The notes under the pieces are model-generated. The model was not told the DNA's origin. It saw nothing but the letters and a program-made list of their open reading frames with translations, and did no database searches. Source: Bradyrhizobium sp. 190 (lineage in GTDB: Bacteria; Pseudomonadota; Alphaproteobacteria; Rhizobiales; Xanthobacteraceae). From it: a stretch of 64,000 nucleotides of DNA. Made by a program: the position numbers and the translations under genes. This document shows positions 1-8,094 of this stretch, in pieces (the stretch's first letter is position 1; each line of letters starts with the position of its first letter). Where the stretch lies: assembly GCF_023073415.1 (NCBI RefSeq), contig NZ_JADPJL010000008.1, forward strand, positions 620,001-684,000. The letters are read 5' to 3'.

Positions 1-564
1 GTGCCGGTTCATCGCGAGCCGATCTACACGGCGCGGCCCGATCTGGTCGCGAAGTACCCGACGCGTCCGGACGGACGTCAGTTCCGCATGGCCAATCTCG
101 GCTTCTCCGTTCAGAAGGCGGCGGTGGACAAGGGGCTGGCCAAGCAATTCCCGATCATCCTGACCTCGGGACGCCTCGTTGAATACGAAGGCGGCGGCGA
201 GGAAACCCGGTCGAACAAATGGCTCGCCGAATTGCAGCAAGACATGTTCGTCGAGGTCAACACGTCTGACGCTGCCGAGCGCGGCATCAAGGACGGCGGC
301 TGGGTCTGGGTGTTCGGTCCGGAAAACGGCTCGAAGGCCCGCGTCAAGGCGCTGGTCACCGACCGTGTCGGCAAGGGCGTGGCATTCATGCCATTCCACT
401 TCTCCGGCTGGTTCCAGGGCGTCGACCAGCGCAGCAAATATCCGAAGGGCAGTGACCCGATCGTGCTGGGCGAAAGCGTCAACACGATCACGTCCTACGG
501 CTACGATCCGGTCACCGGCATGCACGAGGGCAAAGTAACCCTGTGCCAGATCCAATCGGCGTGA
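1..564 (+). CDS. formate dehydrogenase catalytic subunit, C-terminal fragment
   Basis: This is the last 187 residues of a molybdopterin formate dehydrogenase large subunit, open at the left edge of the window. The GTG at base 1 is not the true start, because the reading frame is already inside the domain. The visible part is the C-terminal molybdopterin dinucleotide-binding barrel: a TSGRL..YEGGGEE segment near residues 55-67, an FVEVN..DA stretch, and a PFHFSGW motif that helps hold the cofactor. The enzyme oxidises formate to CO2 and passes electrons to the Fe-S subunit encoded 14 bp downstream. Family placement is firm. The catalytic Cys/Sec residue and the N-terminal Fe-S cluster lie outside the window. 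Confidence 0.93.
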   Translation: MPVHREPIYTARPDLVAKYPTRPDGRQFRMANLGFSVQKAAVDKGLAKQFPIILTSGRLVEYEGGGEETRSNKWLAELQQDMFVEVNTSDAAERGIKDGGWVWVFGPENGSKARVKALVTDRVGKGVAFMPFHFSGWFQGVDQRSKYPKGSDPIVLGESVNTITSYGYDPVTGMHEGKVTLCQIQSA

Positions 565-578
565 GAGGAGAATAGATC

Positions 579-1175
579 ATGGCTCGCGTCAAATTTCTTT
601 GTGATGCCGACCGTTGCATCGAGTGCAACGCCTGCGTGACGGCCTGCAAGAACGAACATGAAGTGCCGTGGGGCATTAACCGCCGCCGCGTCGTCACCAT
701 CAATGACGGCAAGCCCGGCGAACGGTCGGTCTCCATGGCCTGCATGCACTGCACCGACGCGCCGTGTGCGGCGGTCTGCCCGGTGTCGTGCTTCTACACC
801 ACTGCCGACGGCGTCGTGCTGCACTCCAAGGACCTCTGCATCGGCTGCGGTTACTGCTTCTACGCCTGTCCGTTTGGCGCGCCGCAATATCCAAAGGTCG
901 GCAACTTCGGATCGCGCGGCAAGATGGACAAGTGCACCTATTGCGCAGGTGGGCCGGAAGCGGACTCCACGCCGGCCGAATACGCCAAATACGGTGCCAA
1001 CCGCCTCGCCGAAGGCAAGCTGCCGATTTGCGCCGAGATGTGCTCGACCAAGTCGCTGCTCGCCGGAGACGGCGCGATCATTGCCGAGATCTACAAGGAG
1101 CGGGTGATGAAGCGCGGTTACGGCTCCGGCATGTGGGGCTGGAAGACCGCCTACAGCGATTCGCCAACCGGCTGA
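579..1175 (+). CDS. fdh3B: formate dehydrogenase FDH3-type iron-sulfur (beta) subunit
   Basis: A 198-residue ferredoxin-like electron-transfer subunit. Cysteines sit in four cluster sets: C13/C16/C19/C23, C55/C58/C63/C67, C87/C90/C93/C97, and C119/C122 with C151/C155. This is enough for four [4Fe-4S] clusters carrying electrons from the molybdopterin subunit to the cytochrome b subunit. The ATG follows a good AGGAGA ribosome-binding site 14 bp after the catalytic subunit stops, so the two genes are co-transcribed. There is no Tat signal and no C-terminal membrane anchor, unlike E. coli FdnH, which fits the shorter FDH3-type beta subunit known from methylotrophic and rhizobial alphaproteobacteria. 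Confidence 0.95.
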   Translation: MARVKFLCDADRCIECNACVTACKNEHEVPWGINRRRVVTINDGKPGERSVSMACMHCTDAPCAAVCPVSCFYTTADGVVLHSKDLCIGCGYCFYACPFGAPQYPKVGNFGSRGKMDKCTYCAGGPEADSTPAEYAKYGANRLAEGKLPICAEMCSTKSLLAGDGAIIAEIYKERVMKRGYGSGMWGWKTAYSDSPTG

Positions 1176-1241
1176 TGCAACGGCCGCTGCGCCCCGCAGG
1201 CGCGGCGGCATTAGCGTAATTCCGATAACCGAAAGGGCGTT

Positions 1242-2273
1242 GTGCAAATGCCAGGCTCACTTTCAATTCTCAGATTCGCCGATTTCAAGCCTTTGTTCGC
1301 CGCGTTCGCGCTGCTGTTCGTTCTGGCTAGTCCCGCAACCGCCCAGCTTTCCTTCAAGCCGACCGCAGAGGCCGTTCAGGAAGACAAACTCCTGAACGCG
1401 CTTAAGGAGGGCGACAAGATCACCGGCCGCGTATCGATCCCCGATGGGATGTCCGCCAGCCTTATCCAGCCCGCGGGCCGCGACTGGCGCGACTTCCAGC
1501 GCAGCAAGCTGCCCTGGATCGGCGGCATTGCCATTATCGGAATGTTGGCTGTGCTCGCGATCTTCCTGATGGTGCGCGGCCGGATTCGCGTGCATCAGGG
1601 GTTCTCGGGCAGGACGATCCTGCGGTTCAACAGCTTCGAGCGCTTCACCCATTGGCTCACGGCAAGTTGCTTCATCATTCTTGCGCTCTCAGGTCTAAAT
1701 GTCAGCTTCGGCCGTACGCTGATTTTGCCGTTGTTCGGCGCCGAAGCCTTTGCCACCCTGTCAGCCTGGGCCAAGCTTGCGCACAACTACCTGGCGTTCC
1801 CGTTCATGCTTGGCGTCGCGATCATGTTCCTGATCTGGATCAAGAATAATATTCCGGGCAAGCTTGATCTGGAGTGGATCAAGCAGGGTGGTGGCCTTCT
1901 GTCCGAGGGCAAGCATCCGCCGGCCAAGCGCTTCAACGCCGGCCAGAAGGGAATTTTCTGGATCGTGATCATCGGCGGCGTGCTGATGTCGGTGTCCGGC
2001 TGGTTCCTGCTGTTCCCGTATCTGCCCGGCAACGTCACGGCGTTGCAGTTCTGGACCGTGATCCACGCCGTGATTGCGATGCTCTTCATCGCGGCCATGC
2101 TGGCGCACATCTATATCGGCTCGGTCGGTATGGAAGGGGCGTTTGATGCGATGGGGACCGGCGAGGTCGACCTGAATTGGGCCAAGGAGCATCACGCGCT
2201 CTGGGTGGAGGAAGAGCAGAAGAAGGCTGGCGCGCCGTCCGACCGCACGCCGCATGCCGTGCCGGCCGAATAG
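1242..2273 (+). CDS. fdh3C: formate dehydrogenase cytochrome b (gamma) subunit
   Basis: A 343-residue membrane cytochrome b that should anchor the formate dehydrogenase and pass electrons to quinone. A signal-like hydrophobic stretch (about residues 13-34, ending ASPATAQ) precedes a periplasmic segment. Four or more membrane helices follow (about 90-108, 138-160, 184-205, 235-257, 270-292), with histidines in and near them such as FTHWL and AHIYIG suited to haem b. GTG at 1242 is the longest start; an ATG at 1248 gives 341 residues and sits better behind the upstream GAAAGGG. Third gene of the fdh operon. Confidence 0.92.
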   Translation: MQMPGSLSILRFADFKPLFAAFALLFVLASPATAQLSFKPTAEAVQEDKLLNALKEGDKITGRVSIPDGMSASLIQPAGRDWRDFQRSKLPWIGGIAIIGMLAVLAIFLMVRGRIRVHQGFSGRTILRFNSFERFTHWLTASCFIILALSGLNVSFGRTLILPLFGAEAFATLSAWAKLAHNYLAFPFMLGVAIMFLIWIKNNIPGKLDLEWIKQGGGLLSEGKHPPAKRFNAGQKGIFWIVIIGGVLMSVSGWFLLFPYLPGNVTALQFWTVIHAVIAMLFIAAMLAHIYIGSVGMEGAFDAMGTGEVDLNWAKEHHALWVEEEQKKAGAPSDRTPHAVPAE

Positions 2274-2303
2274 TCCGGCTCAAGTCAAAGGTGAGGAAGT
2301 GAC

Positions 2304-2459
2304 ATGAAATCGTTTGTTGCGGCTCTGGCATTCGCGGTCGTTGCTGCCGTCGGCGTCGCGATGGTGCTCAATACCATCCAGGAGCAAAGCTCGGTCGCGT
2401 TTACGACCAGCGGCGCCAGGGTCGGCGATCCCGGCCATAATCTGATTGGCCCGAGCTGA
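2304..2459 (+). CDS. small membrane protein of the formate dehydrogenase operon
   Basis: A 51-residue protein starting MKSFVAALAF, with one hydrophobic helix (about residues 4-22) and a short polar tail ending HNLIGPS. It lies 30 bp after the cytochrome b gene behind an AGGAAG ribosome-binding site, in the operon's direction, and 8 bp before the DUF971 gene. Size and position suggest a single-span or signal-anchored accessory peptide of the dehydrogenase complex, but no function is known to me. The position and start are well supported; the role is a guess. Confidence 0.7.
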   Translation: MKSFVAALAFAVVAAVGVAMVLNTIQEQSSVAFTTSGARVGDPGHNLIGPS

Positions 2460-2467
2460 CGCCGGCG

Positions 2468-2854
2468 GTGGGCGTGCCTGACGTCACGCTGGCGTGGCCG
2501 GTCGAAATTCGCCTGCCGAAGGATCGGCACACGTTGCGCGTTGCTTTTGACGACGGCCGCACCTTCGATCTCCCCGCCGAATTGCTCCGGGTGACCAGCC
2601 CGTCCGCCGAGGTGCAGGGGCATTCCGAAGCCGAGCGCAAGACAGTCGGCGGCAAACGTAATGTGACCATTCTTTCCGTCGATCCTGTCGGCAATTATGC
2701 CGTCAGAATAGGGTTCGACGACATGCACTCAACCGGCATCTACTCCTGGGCGTTTCTGCACGATCTCGGCGTGAACGCCGGACGGCGCTTTCAGGACTAC
2801 CTCGACGACCTCCAGGCTAAAGGCCTCGACCGCGACAGGCCGGGCGTGCGCTGA
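2468..2854 (+). CDS. DUF971 (GBBH-like N-terminal domain) protein
   Basis: A 128-residue soluble protein consisting almost entirely of the DUF971 / gamma-butyrobetaine hydroxylase-like N-terminal domain. Visible features are an IRLP...LRV.FDDGRTFDLPAELLRV opening, an acidic FDD.HSTGIYSW core near residues 84-95, and an aromatic end. Stand-alone DUF971 proteins often sit beside Fe-S cluster or molybdoenzyme assembly genes, and here the gene follows the formate dehydrogenase subunits by 8 bp after the small membrane gene. A role in maturation of the enzyme is inference. The GTG start at 2468 could be replaced by GTG 2474. Confidence 0.85.
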   Translation: MGVPDVTLAWPVEIRLPKDRHTLRVAFDDGRTFDLPAELLRVTSPSAEVQGHSEAERKTVGGKRNVTILSVDPVGNYAVRIGFDDMHSTGIYSWAFLHDLGVNAGRRFQDYLDDLQAKGLDRDRPGVR

Positions 2855-2859
2855 GGCCG

Positions 2860-4200
2860 ATGCGGATGCAGCAAAGGATTCCCGCGATCGCTTCGCTCGC
2901 CAAGGGAGGCCAGTCTGCGCTTCTGAGCTTTGCGGCCTTGCTGATCGTTCTGTCGATCGGAGCCACCTCAGCCTTCGCGCAACTGCGCGGGCATGGCGGG
3001 CCGGTGCGGGCGCTGGCGATATCGGCCGATGGCCAAAGCGCGATCTCCGGCAGTTTCGATTCGACTGCGATCCGCTGGTCGCTGACGCGCAATGCGGCCG
3101 AGCAGGTGCTTCGTTTCCATTCCGACGCCGTCAACGCGGTCGTGCTGCTCGGCGAGAGGCGTGTCGCGACCGCCGGTGCCGATGGCCGCATCGCAATCTG
3201 GACCTTTGGCAAGGCAGAGCCCGACGCGGTGTTCGAGGGCCACACGGCGCCGATCGTCGCACTGGCGGCATCGCCTGACGGCGCTACGCTCGCATCCGCC
3301 TCGTGGGATCACACGGTGCGACTCTGGCCGCTTGCAGGCGGTGCGCCGCGCGTGCTCGATGAGCATACGCAGAACGTCAACGGCGTGGCATTTACCGCCG
3401 ATGGCCGCGCCCTGGTCAGCGTGAGCTACGACCTCAGCGTTCGCATCTGGCCGCTCTCGGGCGCGCAGACGCCGACCGTCGTTCCTATGCCGACCCCGCT
3501 CAACGCCGTGGCCGCCGGCACCGATGGTGAAATCGCGGTCGGCGGCGCGGATGGCAAGGTTTACTTCCTGACCGCTGGCGGCGCGCGGGCCGGGGAGGTT
3601 GCGGCAGGGCCAAGGCCGGTCATCTCGATTGCGATTTCGCCTGACGGTGCGCTGGTTGCCGCCGCGAGCATCGGCGGATCGGTGGGCGTAATCGATCGCA
3701 AGGCGCGCAATCTGGCGCGCACGCTGGTCGGCCCCGGGCTGCCGGTCTGGTCGGTGGCCTTTTTGCCCGATAGCCGCACTTTGCTGACCGGCGACGCCGA
3801 CAACATCATCCGGCGCTGGAACGCCGGCACGGGCGAACCGATCGATCCGATTCTGCTGGAGACGGCGGGAGATCCGCTGGCAGCCTTTAGCGGCGACCGC
3901 GGCGCGGAGGTCTTTCGCGCCTGCGTCGCCTGCCATACGCTTGACGCCGATCAGGCCAACCGCGCAGGCCCGACGCTTGCCGGAATCTTCGGCCGCCGGA
4001 TTGCGACCGCACCCGGTTATAATTTTTCCGAAGCGCTCAAGCGGCTCGATATCGTCTGGACGCCGGAGACGGTTTCCAGACTGTTCGAGATCGGGCCGCA
4101 AGCCTATACGCCCGGCACCAAGATGCCGGAGCAGCGCATCGGTTCCGAACAGGATCGCGCCGCGCTCGTGCAATTCCTCGAGCGGGCGACGAAGAAATAG
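2860..4200 (+). CDS. exported WD40 beta-propeller fused to a C-terminal cytochrome c
   Basis: A 446-residue exported protein. A signal peptide (about residues 1-40, ending SAFAQ) is followed by repeated WD40 blades (HGGPVRALAIS, HTAPIVALAAS, HTQNVNGVAFT and others) to about residue 330. A class-I cytochrome c domain ends the protein, with haem motif CVACH at 355-359 and a likely axial methionine in the GTKMP motif at residue 422. It closes the fdh operon, 5 bp after the DUF971 gene. Inferred role: a periplasmic electron acceptor or docking protein for the formate dehydrogenase, with the propeller as protein-binding platform. The fusion lies in one uninterrupted frame, so it is not an assembly join. 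Confidence 0.9.
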   Translation: MRMQQRIPAIASLAKGGQSALLSFAALLIVLSIGATSAFAQLRGHGGPVRALAISADGQSAISGSFDSTAIRWSLTRNAAEQVLRFHSDAVNAVVLLGERRVATAGADGRIAIWTFGKAEPDAVFEGHTAPIVALAASPDGATLASASWDHTVRLWPLAGGAPRVLDEHTQNVNGVAFTADGRALVSVSYDLSVRIWPLSGAQTPTVVPMPTPLNAVAAGTDGEIAVGGADGKVYFLTAGGARAGEVAAGPRPVISIAISPDGALVAAASIGGSVGVIDRKARNLARTLVGPGLPVWSVAFLPDSRTLLTGDADNIIRRWNAGTGEPIDPILLETAGDPLAAFSGDRGAEVFRACVACHTLDADQANRAGPTLAGIFGRRIATAPGYNFSEALKRLDIVWTPETVSRLFEIGPQAYTPGTKMPEQRIGSEQDRAALVQFLERATKK

Positions 4201-4204
4201 CGAC

Positions 4205-4219
4205 CGGTTGAATCAACCG
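4205..4219. terminator. possible weak terminator after the fdh operon
   Basis: An inverted repeat CGGTTG-AAT-CAACCG starts 4 bp after the WD40-cytochrome stop codon and lies between convergent genes. The stem is only 6 bp and no clear T-run follows, so termination is plausible but not strong. Confidence 0.35.
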
Positions 4220-4235
4220 CTATTTCCGCCTTTCG

Positions 4236-4451
4236 TCACGGCTTCGTCGGCGTCGAAAAGACCAGCGACATATCCTCGAACTCTTCGACCGGAAGCCTGG
4301 TTACGCCCGCGGCGGCCGGAGATTTCTTCGACAACGCCACGCCGGTAGTCACGGTGGAACGCTCGGCTGAAATGATTGAATGAGAACGAAATGTGGTTGC
4401 GACAGCGAGCAGGGCGACTGCCACGAAACCTGAAATCAACAGATGCTTCAT
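4236..4451 (-). CDS. small exported protein, unknown function
   Basis: A 71-residue protein starting MKHLLISGFVAVALLAVATT, a clear signal peptide or N-terminal anchor, followed by a short polar region that ends FEDMSLVFSTPTKP. I chose ATG 4451 over an upstream in-frame start because a GGAG ribosome-binding site lies 6 bp before it and the hydrophobic segment then begins at the N-terminus. Convergent with the fdh operon. Function unrecognised. Confidence 0.65.
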   Translation of the reverse strand: MKHLLISGFVAVALLAVATTFRSHSIISAERSTVTTGVALSKKSPAAAGVTRLPVEEFEDMSLVFSTPTKP

Positions 4452-4694
4452 GGAAAACTCCGTTGGTTCGATATGCAGTGTGGCTTGCACCACCGCATTA
4501 CGGCCAACGGTCACGGGCGAATGTGGCCTGTGTCACCTATCACGATCTTGTTTTTGACATGTGCGCGGTTCCATTTTCGACGCTTAAGGAATAGCGCGGC
4601 CACTTTATGTTGAATTGAATCTCTACCGCTCGCTGCGCGATAGGCAATGGATAGGGCGGCAGCGCCTTAGAATTGCGCGTGAAATCGATTCTGC

Positions 4695-4922
4695 TTAAGG
4701 AGTCGGACGACGACCGGTTCGTGGATTGAGCGGACCCGTCGGCCGCCGCCTCAACGCTTCCGGCAGGAACTCCTCGTCGGCAGCGGGAATGGCGCTGGAG
4801 CGAACGTCCGCCGCGGACTGCGCGCGTTCGTGTGGAGTCTGGTTGTCGTTGAACCTTCGCTTCACGTCGACGCCATCAACGGGATCGTTGACGCCGTGCT
4901 GAATGTCCCGGAAGTCGCTCAT
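4695..4922 (-). CDS. small hydrophilic protein, unknown function
   Basis: A 75-residue polar protein starting MSDFRDIQHGVND and ending with an arginine/proline-rich tail (RRRPTGPLNPRTGRRPTP). ATG 4922 is preceded by a GGGAGA ribosome-binding site, favouring it over a longer in-frame start. No signal, membrane segment or known domain is visible; it looks intrinsically disordered. It stands alone between other tiny genes. Confidence 0.6.
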   Translation of the reverse strand: MSDFRDIQHGVNDPVDGVDVKRRFNDNQTPHERAQSAADVRSSAIPAADEEFLPEALRRRPTGPLNPRTGRRPTP

Positions 4923-5143
4923 GATATTCTCCCGACGTTCATCGATCGGCACGGAAACGCGAATGGGAGAACAGCGTTCCAACCTCAGTCCGGCGGCAGA
5001 GCAGTTAAATCGAAGCGTCGAATGGAACTGCTGGCGTCACGCCCGATTGTCTCCGCGCAGGGTGGAGCGGCAGATGAGCGACAGCAAGCGCATGGCCGCG
5101 ACGAAATAAAGCGTAGTCAGGCATATGACCCTGGGAGAATGCG

Positions 5144-5293
5144 ATGGGACTCGAAGCCGTGTATTTCCTCGGAGCGCTGGTGCTTCTTATCGCGCTCATC
5201 TATGGCACGCTGAGCTATCGATACCGCAATAGGGCGGCGACGCGGGCCGGAGGTGAAATCGTGCGGGAGCGGTACAGGCAGAACCAGAGCTGA
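5144..5293 (+). CDS. 49-residue single-span membrane protein
   Basis: Begins MGLEAVYFLGALVLLIALIYG, one hydrophobic helix at the N-terminus, followed by a basic polar tail (SYRYRNRAATRAGGE...). The ATG follows a GGGAGA ribosome-binding site by 6 bp. Tiny proteins of this pattern recur in Bradyrhizobium-type genomes as unnamed hypotheticals. Topology is probably N-out/C-in, given the positive residues after the helix. No function can be assigned. Confidence 0.7.
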   Translation: MGLEAVYFLGALVLLIALIYGTLSYRYRNRAATRAGGEIVRERYRQNQS

Positions 5294-5506
5294 GAGGCCA
5301 AAAGAATCCGATCCTCTCTCTCCTCTCTCTGTTCGACAGGGGTGATTAGTGCATCCGGCAGCCCCACGATAGCTTCTCGAAGGGAGTGCAGAGGCTTCGA
5401 TCTGAAACCGTATTGGCGATGCGACGTTCGACGAAGTCTGCAGTCGCATCGCCGCGGAGTCGATTTCAACCGGCAGATTTGAAGCCTCACGTCATGCGCG
5501 CGTGTA

Positions 5507-5734
5507 TCACGGCACGCTCTGGGAATCCTTGGCGCCAAGCGCAGTCTTGTTGCCGGCCTCGCGACCGGGGACGCTGACGTGGACCTCATGGCCCTGTCGG
5601 ATCGCCAGCGACGCGGCGGCGACGGCTGCTTCGAATGCTGCCTCCTTTGTATCATAGTCGTGCTGCGCGGTACCGTCATGGAGGACCGTCCAGCCGTCCG
5701 GCTTGGAAACGATCATGTATTCGGCCAATCCCAT
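5507..5734 (-). CDS. small conserved-type protein, DUF2188-like
   Basis: A 75-residue soluble protein starting MGLAEYMIVSKPDGWTVLHDG. It reads as one strand-strand-helix unit: a W-V-hydrophobic strand, a charged turn, then an alanine-rich helix (TKEAAFEAAVAAASLAIRQGH) and a final strand (EVHVSVPGRE). This layout matches the DUF2188-like fold of small proteins that read as query/response of a sample residue pair (xGW.V......A...T..EA...A...A). A GGAGG ribosome-binding site lies just before ATG 5734, which is why this start was chosen over a longer frame. Function unknown. Confidence 0.75.
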   Translation of the reverse strand: MGLAEYMIVSKPDGWTVLHDGTAQHDYDTKEAAFEAAVAAASLAIRQGHEVHVSVPGREAGNKTALGAKDSQSVP

Positions 5735-5882
5735 CGTTGCCTCCTTGCTGCCTGCCAGAGCAACGTTGAGACCTGTTCTTGGGTTCCGCTGGCATGGTAA
5801 GCTGGCATTGTAAGGTGGCAAGCACTTGCATGCTGCTGCGCTCGCGGATGCCATCGCAGACAACCCTGATCGAAGGGACGGG

Positions 5883-6077
5883 TCAGGTTTTTGGTGGGCG
5901 ACCACGTTTGGCGAATGTCAGTCCCTGCATGTCGGCCGCGTTCTGAAGCATACCAGCGCGCTTCAAAGCTTCGCTGCGTGCAGGACCATGAGGCATGGCG
6001 CGTGCCTGCTCAAGCGCCGCGAGCGCTTCCATATGCAAGTCCCGCTGGGGCCGATCCTCGACCTTCCTCTTGTCCAT
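5883..6077 (-). CDS. small basic protein, conserved hypothetical type
   Basis: A 64-residue helical protein with the pattern ALEQAR.MPHGPARSEALKRAGMLQNAAD followed by FAKRGRPPK at the end. I recognise this pattern as a recurrent small hypothetical protein of Bradyrhizobium genomes. The GRPPK tail resembles an AT-hook-like basic patch, so nucleic-acid contact is possible but unproven. The ribosome-binding site is weak, so the exact start is uncertain. Confidence 0.6.
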   Translation of the reverse strand: MDKRKVEDRPQRDLHMEALAALEQARAMPHGPARSEALKRAGMLQNAADMQGLTFAKRGRPPKT

Positions 6078-6202
6078 TCAAAAAGACTAGGAGGGAGAAT
6101 CATCCGCTGTCTGTTCGGTTCCGGACGTTGGAACCCGGAGTTCACAGATTCGTCAGGAACCAAACTGCATGCTGTCCGCTTCCCATTCTGGAGGTACCCC
6201 AA

Positions 6203-6361
6203 ATGAGCAAGGAAAAGCCCACCGACGATCCGCGTCATCAGACGGACTGGGGATCGCACAAGCAGACCGACAAGCCCTGGAAGGGGAATCCGGAAAAGGA
6301 GCAGCGGCCGGGACCGTCAAAACCCGATCTGGAAAAGTGGCATGAGACCAACACTCACTAG
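6203..6361 (+). CDS. small hydrophilic protein, unknown function
   Basis: A 52-residue, very polar protein (MSKEKPTDDPRHQTDWG...EKWHETNTH) rich in Lys, Asp, Pro and His, with no hydrophobic core. The ATG follows a strong GGAGG ribosome-binding site. It is likely disordered. No domain is recognisable. Confidence 0.6.
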   Translation: MSKEKPTDDPRHQTDWGSHKQTDKPWKGNPEKEQRPGPSKPDLEKWHETNTH

Positions 6362-6421
6362 CCGCCGTTGCGCGACCGATGGAGGCATTGCGAATGCTTG
6401 AGGAGAAATTGAAGGAGGCGA

Positions 6422-6565
6422 TTGTCGCAGGAGCTGAAACGGCAAGCAGCGAATGACCTGCAGTCGCTTGGCATCAAGAGCTCCGACGACCTCGTCGTCG
6501 AGGGCAAGATCGATCTGGACGATCTGGCGATGGTGATCACAGGCGCGGTTGCAGGCGGGCCATGA
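6422..6565 (+). CDS. possible 47-residue protein with TTG start
   Basis: Reads (TTG) MSQELKRQAANDLQSLGIKSSDDLVVEGKIDLDDLAMVITGAV, ending AGGP. The amphipathic helix plus acidic loop is protein-like and an AAGGAGG ribosome-binding site lies immediately upstream. A short overlapping frame from ATG 6379 or 6394 to a stop at 6444 is the alternative; it ends after about 20-25 codons, so either this is an independent TTG gene or a frameshift broke a slightly longer one. Confidence 0.45.
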   Translation: MSQELKRQAANDLQSLGIKSSDDLVVEGKIDLDDLAMVITGAVAGGP

Positions 6566-6659
6566 AGCCTGCAAGGGGAAGCCTGCCTTTCCGCCGGCAA
6601 GCTGAATCAGGAACAGAGAGTACCGCCGGACGTTTTCCCAAAAATGGTTGGACGTAGAC

Positions 6660-6896
6660 ATGACGGAACCGCTGCCCCTGCTGATAGAGAGTTCGATTGA
6701 AATCGCCTGGGATTATCTCGACCGTACCGGGGAGTTGGGCGATGCGATGATGGCCGGCCGCTTTCTCAGCGACACGATAGAGCTGATGGTGCGCCACGGC
6801 GAGCGGCGGCGGTTGATGCTGGCCAACAAGGCAATCACAGCCTATCAGCAATTCAGGCGGCAGCAGTCCGTGCCTCCGGTGCTCGCGTCGGCTTGA
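6660..6896 (+). CDS. small helical protein, unknown function
   Basis: A 78-residue soluble protein starting MTEPLPLLIESSIEIAWDYLDRTG, with further helices (DAMMAGRFLSDTIELMVRHGE and NKAITAYQQFRRQQ). ATG 6660 is preferred to an upstream TTG. The sequence looks like a compact three-helix protein with no signal or membrane segment. Unrecognised family. Confidence 0.65.
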   Translation: MTEPLPLLIESSIEIAWDYLDRTGELGDAMMAGRFLSDTIELMVRHGERRRLMLANKAITAYQQFRRQQSVPPVLASA

Positions 6897-6973
6897 TGGC
6901 GGTATCCTTGTTTCCCTCGGAACCGTTCGCGGGAGCGCAGGTTGAAGAGTCGCTTCAATCAAAGGAGTTCCCC

Positions 6974-7225
6974 ATGAAGAAAACCATCCTTGCTTGCGCA
7001 TGTGCCCTGTTGCTGTCGACTGGGAGCGTGTTCGCACAAATGCAGCCGGCCCCCGGCGCATCGAGCGAAGGAAATGTCGGCCCCGGCGCGACCAAAAGCA
7101 CGACCAAGCACACGAACGTGAAAAAGGGAACGACGACCGGAGCCGCTACCGGCAAAATGAAGAAGGCTGGCAGTTCGTCCAGTCCTTCCAGCATGGACAA
7201 AGCAGGACCTGGCACCAAAAAATAA
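6974..7225 (+). CDS. small exported low-complexity protein
   Basis: An 83-residue protein with a textbook signal peptide (MKKTILACACALLLSTGSVFAQ) and a mature part made of Gly, Ser, Thr, Lys and Pro (GATKSTTKHTNVKKGTTTG...). The ATG follows an AAAGGAG ribosome-binding site. Mature proteins of this composition are common small periplasmic hypotheticals in Bradyrhizobium; the role is unknown. A similar gene lies at 43465-43788. Confidence 0.7.
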   Translation: MKKTILACACALLLSTGSVFAQMQPAPGASSEGNVGPGATKSTTKHTNVKKGTTTGAATGKMKKAGSSSSPSSMDKAGPGTKK

Positions 7226-7387
7226 TTCCGATCCGCAGCGCGGCGGCCCTCGGTCGCTTGTACGGGTGCCGTTGTCTGCGGACACCGGCATTCGCCCCCG
7301 TTTCGTGCGTGATGAGATAATAGTGCATGTGCCAGCGGGGCTCGCGTGATGGCCGCTGCCCGCTGCGTTTCGCTGGTTTGATCAACG

Positions 7388-7993
7388 ATGCTCAAGGCCA
7401 AAATGGACGGCAAGACGGTACGCATATGCGACGTCGAGACCATTGCTCACATCAAGGGCAAATTGATCAGCGTGAGCTACGAGCAGCGCAGGCGCGACGG
7501 TGAGCAACAATCACGCAAGCGCGAGATCTACGACAACGGCAATTCAGCGGTCATTCTTCCCTACGATTCCAGTCGGAAAACCGTACTGCTCGCCCGGCAG
7601 TTACGGTTGCCGATTTTCCTGCAGGACGGCATCGAGCGAACCGTGGAGGCGTGCGCCGGCAAGCTCGACGGTGAGACGGCCGAACGGCGCATTATGAAAG
7701 AGATGCAGGAAGAGCTCGGTTACAAGGTCTCGAAGGTACAACGATTGTTCGAGCTCTATGTAAGCCCCGCCGCGATCATGGAAAAGATCGTCTTCTTCAC
7801 CTGCGCTTATTCGCCGGCGAACAAGGTGTCCGACGGCGGCGGGCTCAAGGAGGAGGGCGAAGATATCGATGTGGTCGAGACCACGTTGGAGGAAGCTGCT
7901 GCGATGATCGCGACCGGTGAAATCGTCGACGCAAAGACGGTCGTCCTCATTCAGTATTTGAGCAATCGCACGCAGGATGCGACTAGCGGCTAA
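7388..7993 (+). CDS. Nudix hydrolase, NudK / ADP-sugar pyrophosphatase type
   Basis: A 201-residue Nudix enzyme. The Nudix box runs from about G91 to Y112 (GKLDGETAERRIMKEMQEELGY). The first Arg of the usual REUxEE core is Lys, as in E. coli NudK. The upstream CAGKLDG segment and ExxYxSP-like motif (FELYVSPAAIMEK) are also shared with GDP-mannose and ADP-ribose pyrophosphatases. The probable reaction is Mg-dependent hydrolysis of a nucleoside-diphosphate sugar to NMP and sugar phosphate. Substrate cannot be told from sequence alone. Monocistronic. Confidence 0.85.
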   Translation: MLKAKMDGKTVRICDVETIAHIKGKLISVSYEQRRRDGEQQSRKREIYDNGNSAVILPYDSSRKTVLLARQLRLPIFLQDGIERTVEACAGKLDGETAERRIMKEMQEELGYKVSKVQRLFELYVSPAAIMEKIVFFTCAYSPANKVSDGGGLKEEGEDIDVVETTLEEAAAMIATGEIVDAKTVVLIQYLSNRTQDATSG

Positions 7994-8094
7994 ATCGCGG
8001 CACGATATTACCTGGCGCGGTACCGGCGAAAAGTCGTCGTCGATAGCGCGGGAAGCCGCGCAGCGCTCATTTCCGAAACGCAACCACTCTCTCA

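Noticed and set aside
2968..4173. 401-codon open frame on the minus strand
   Set aside because: Mirror frame of the WD40-cytochrome gene; Arg/His-rich with no recognisable protein features.
6379..6444. short frame starting MEALRMLEEKLKEAIVAG
   Set aside because: Stops after about 21 codons; the overlapping TTG frame to 6565 is a better candidate.
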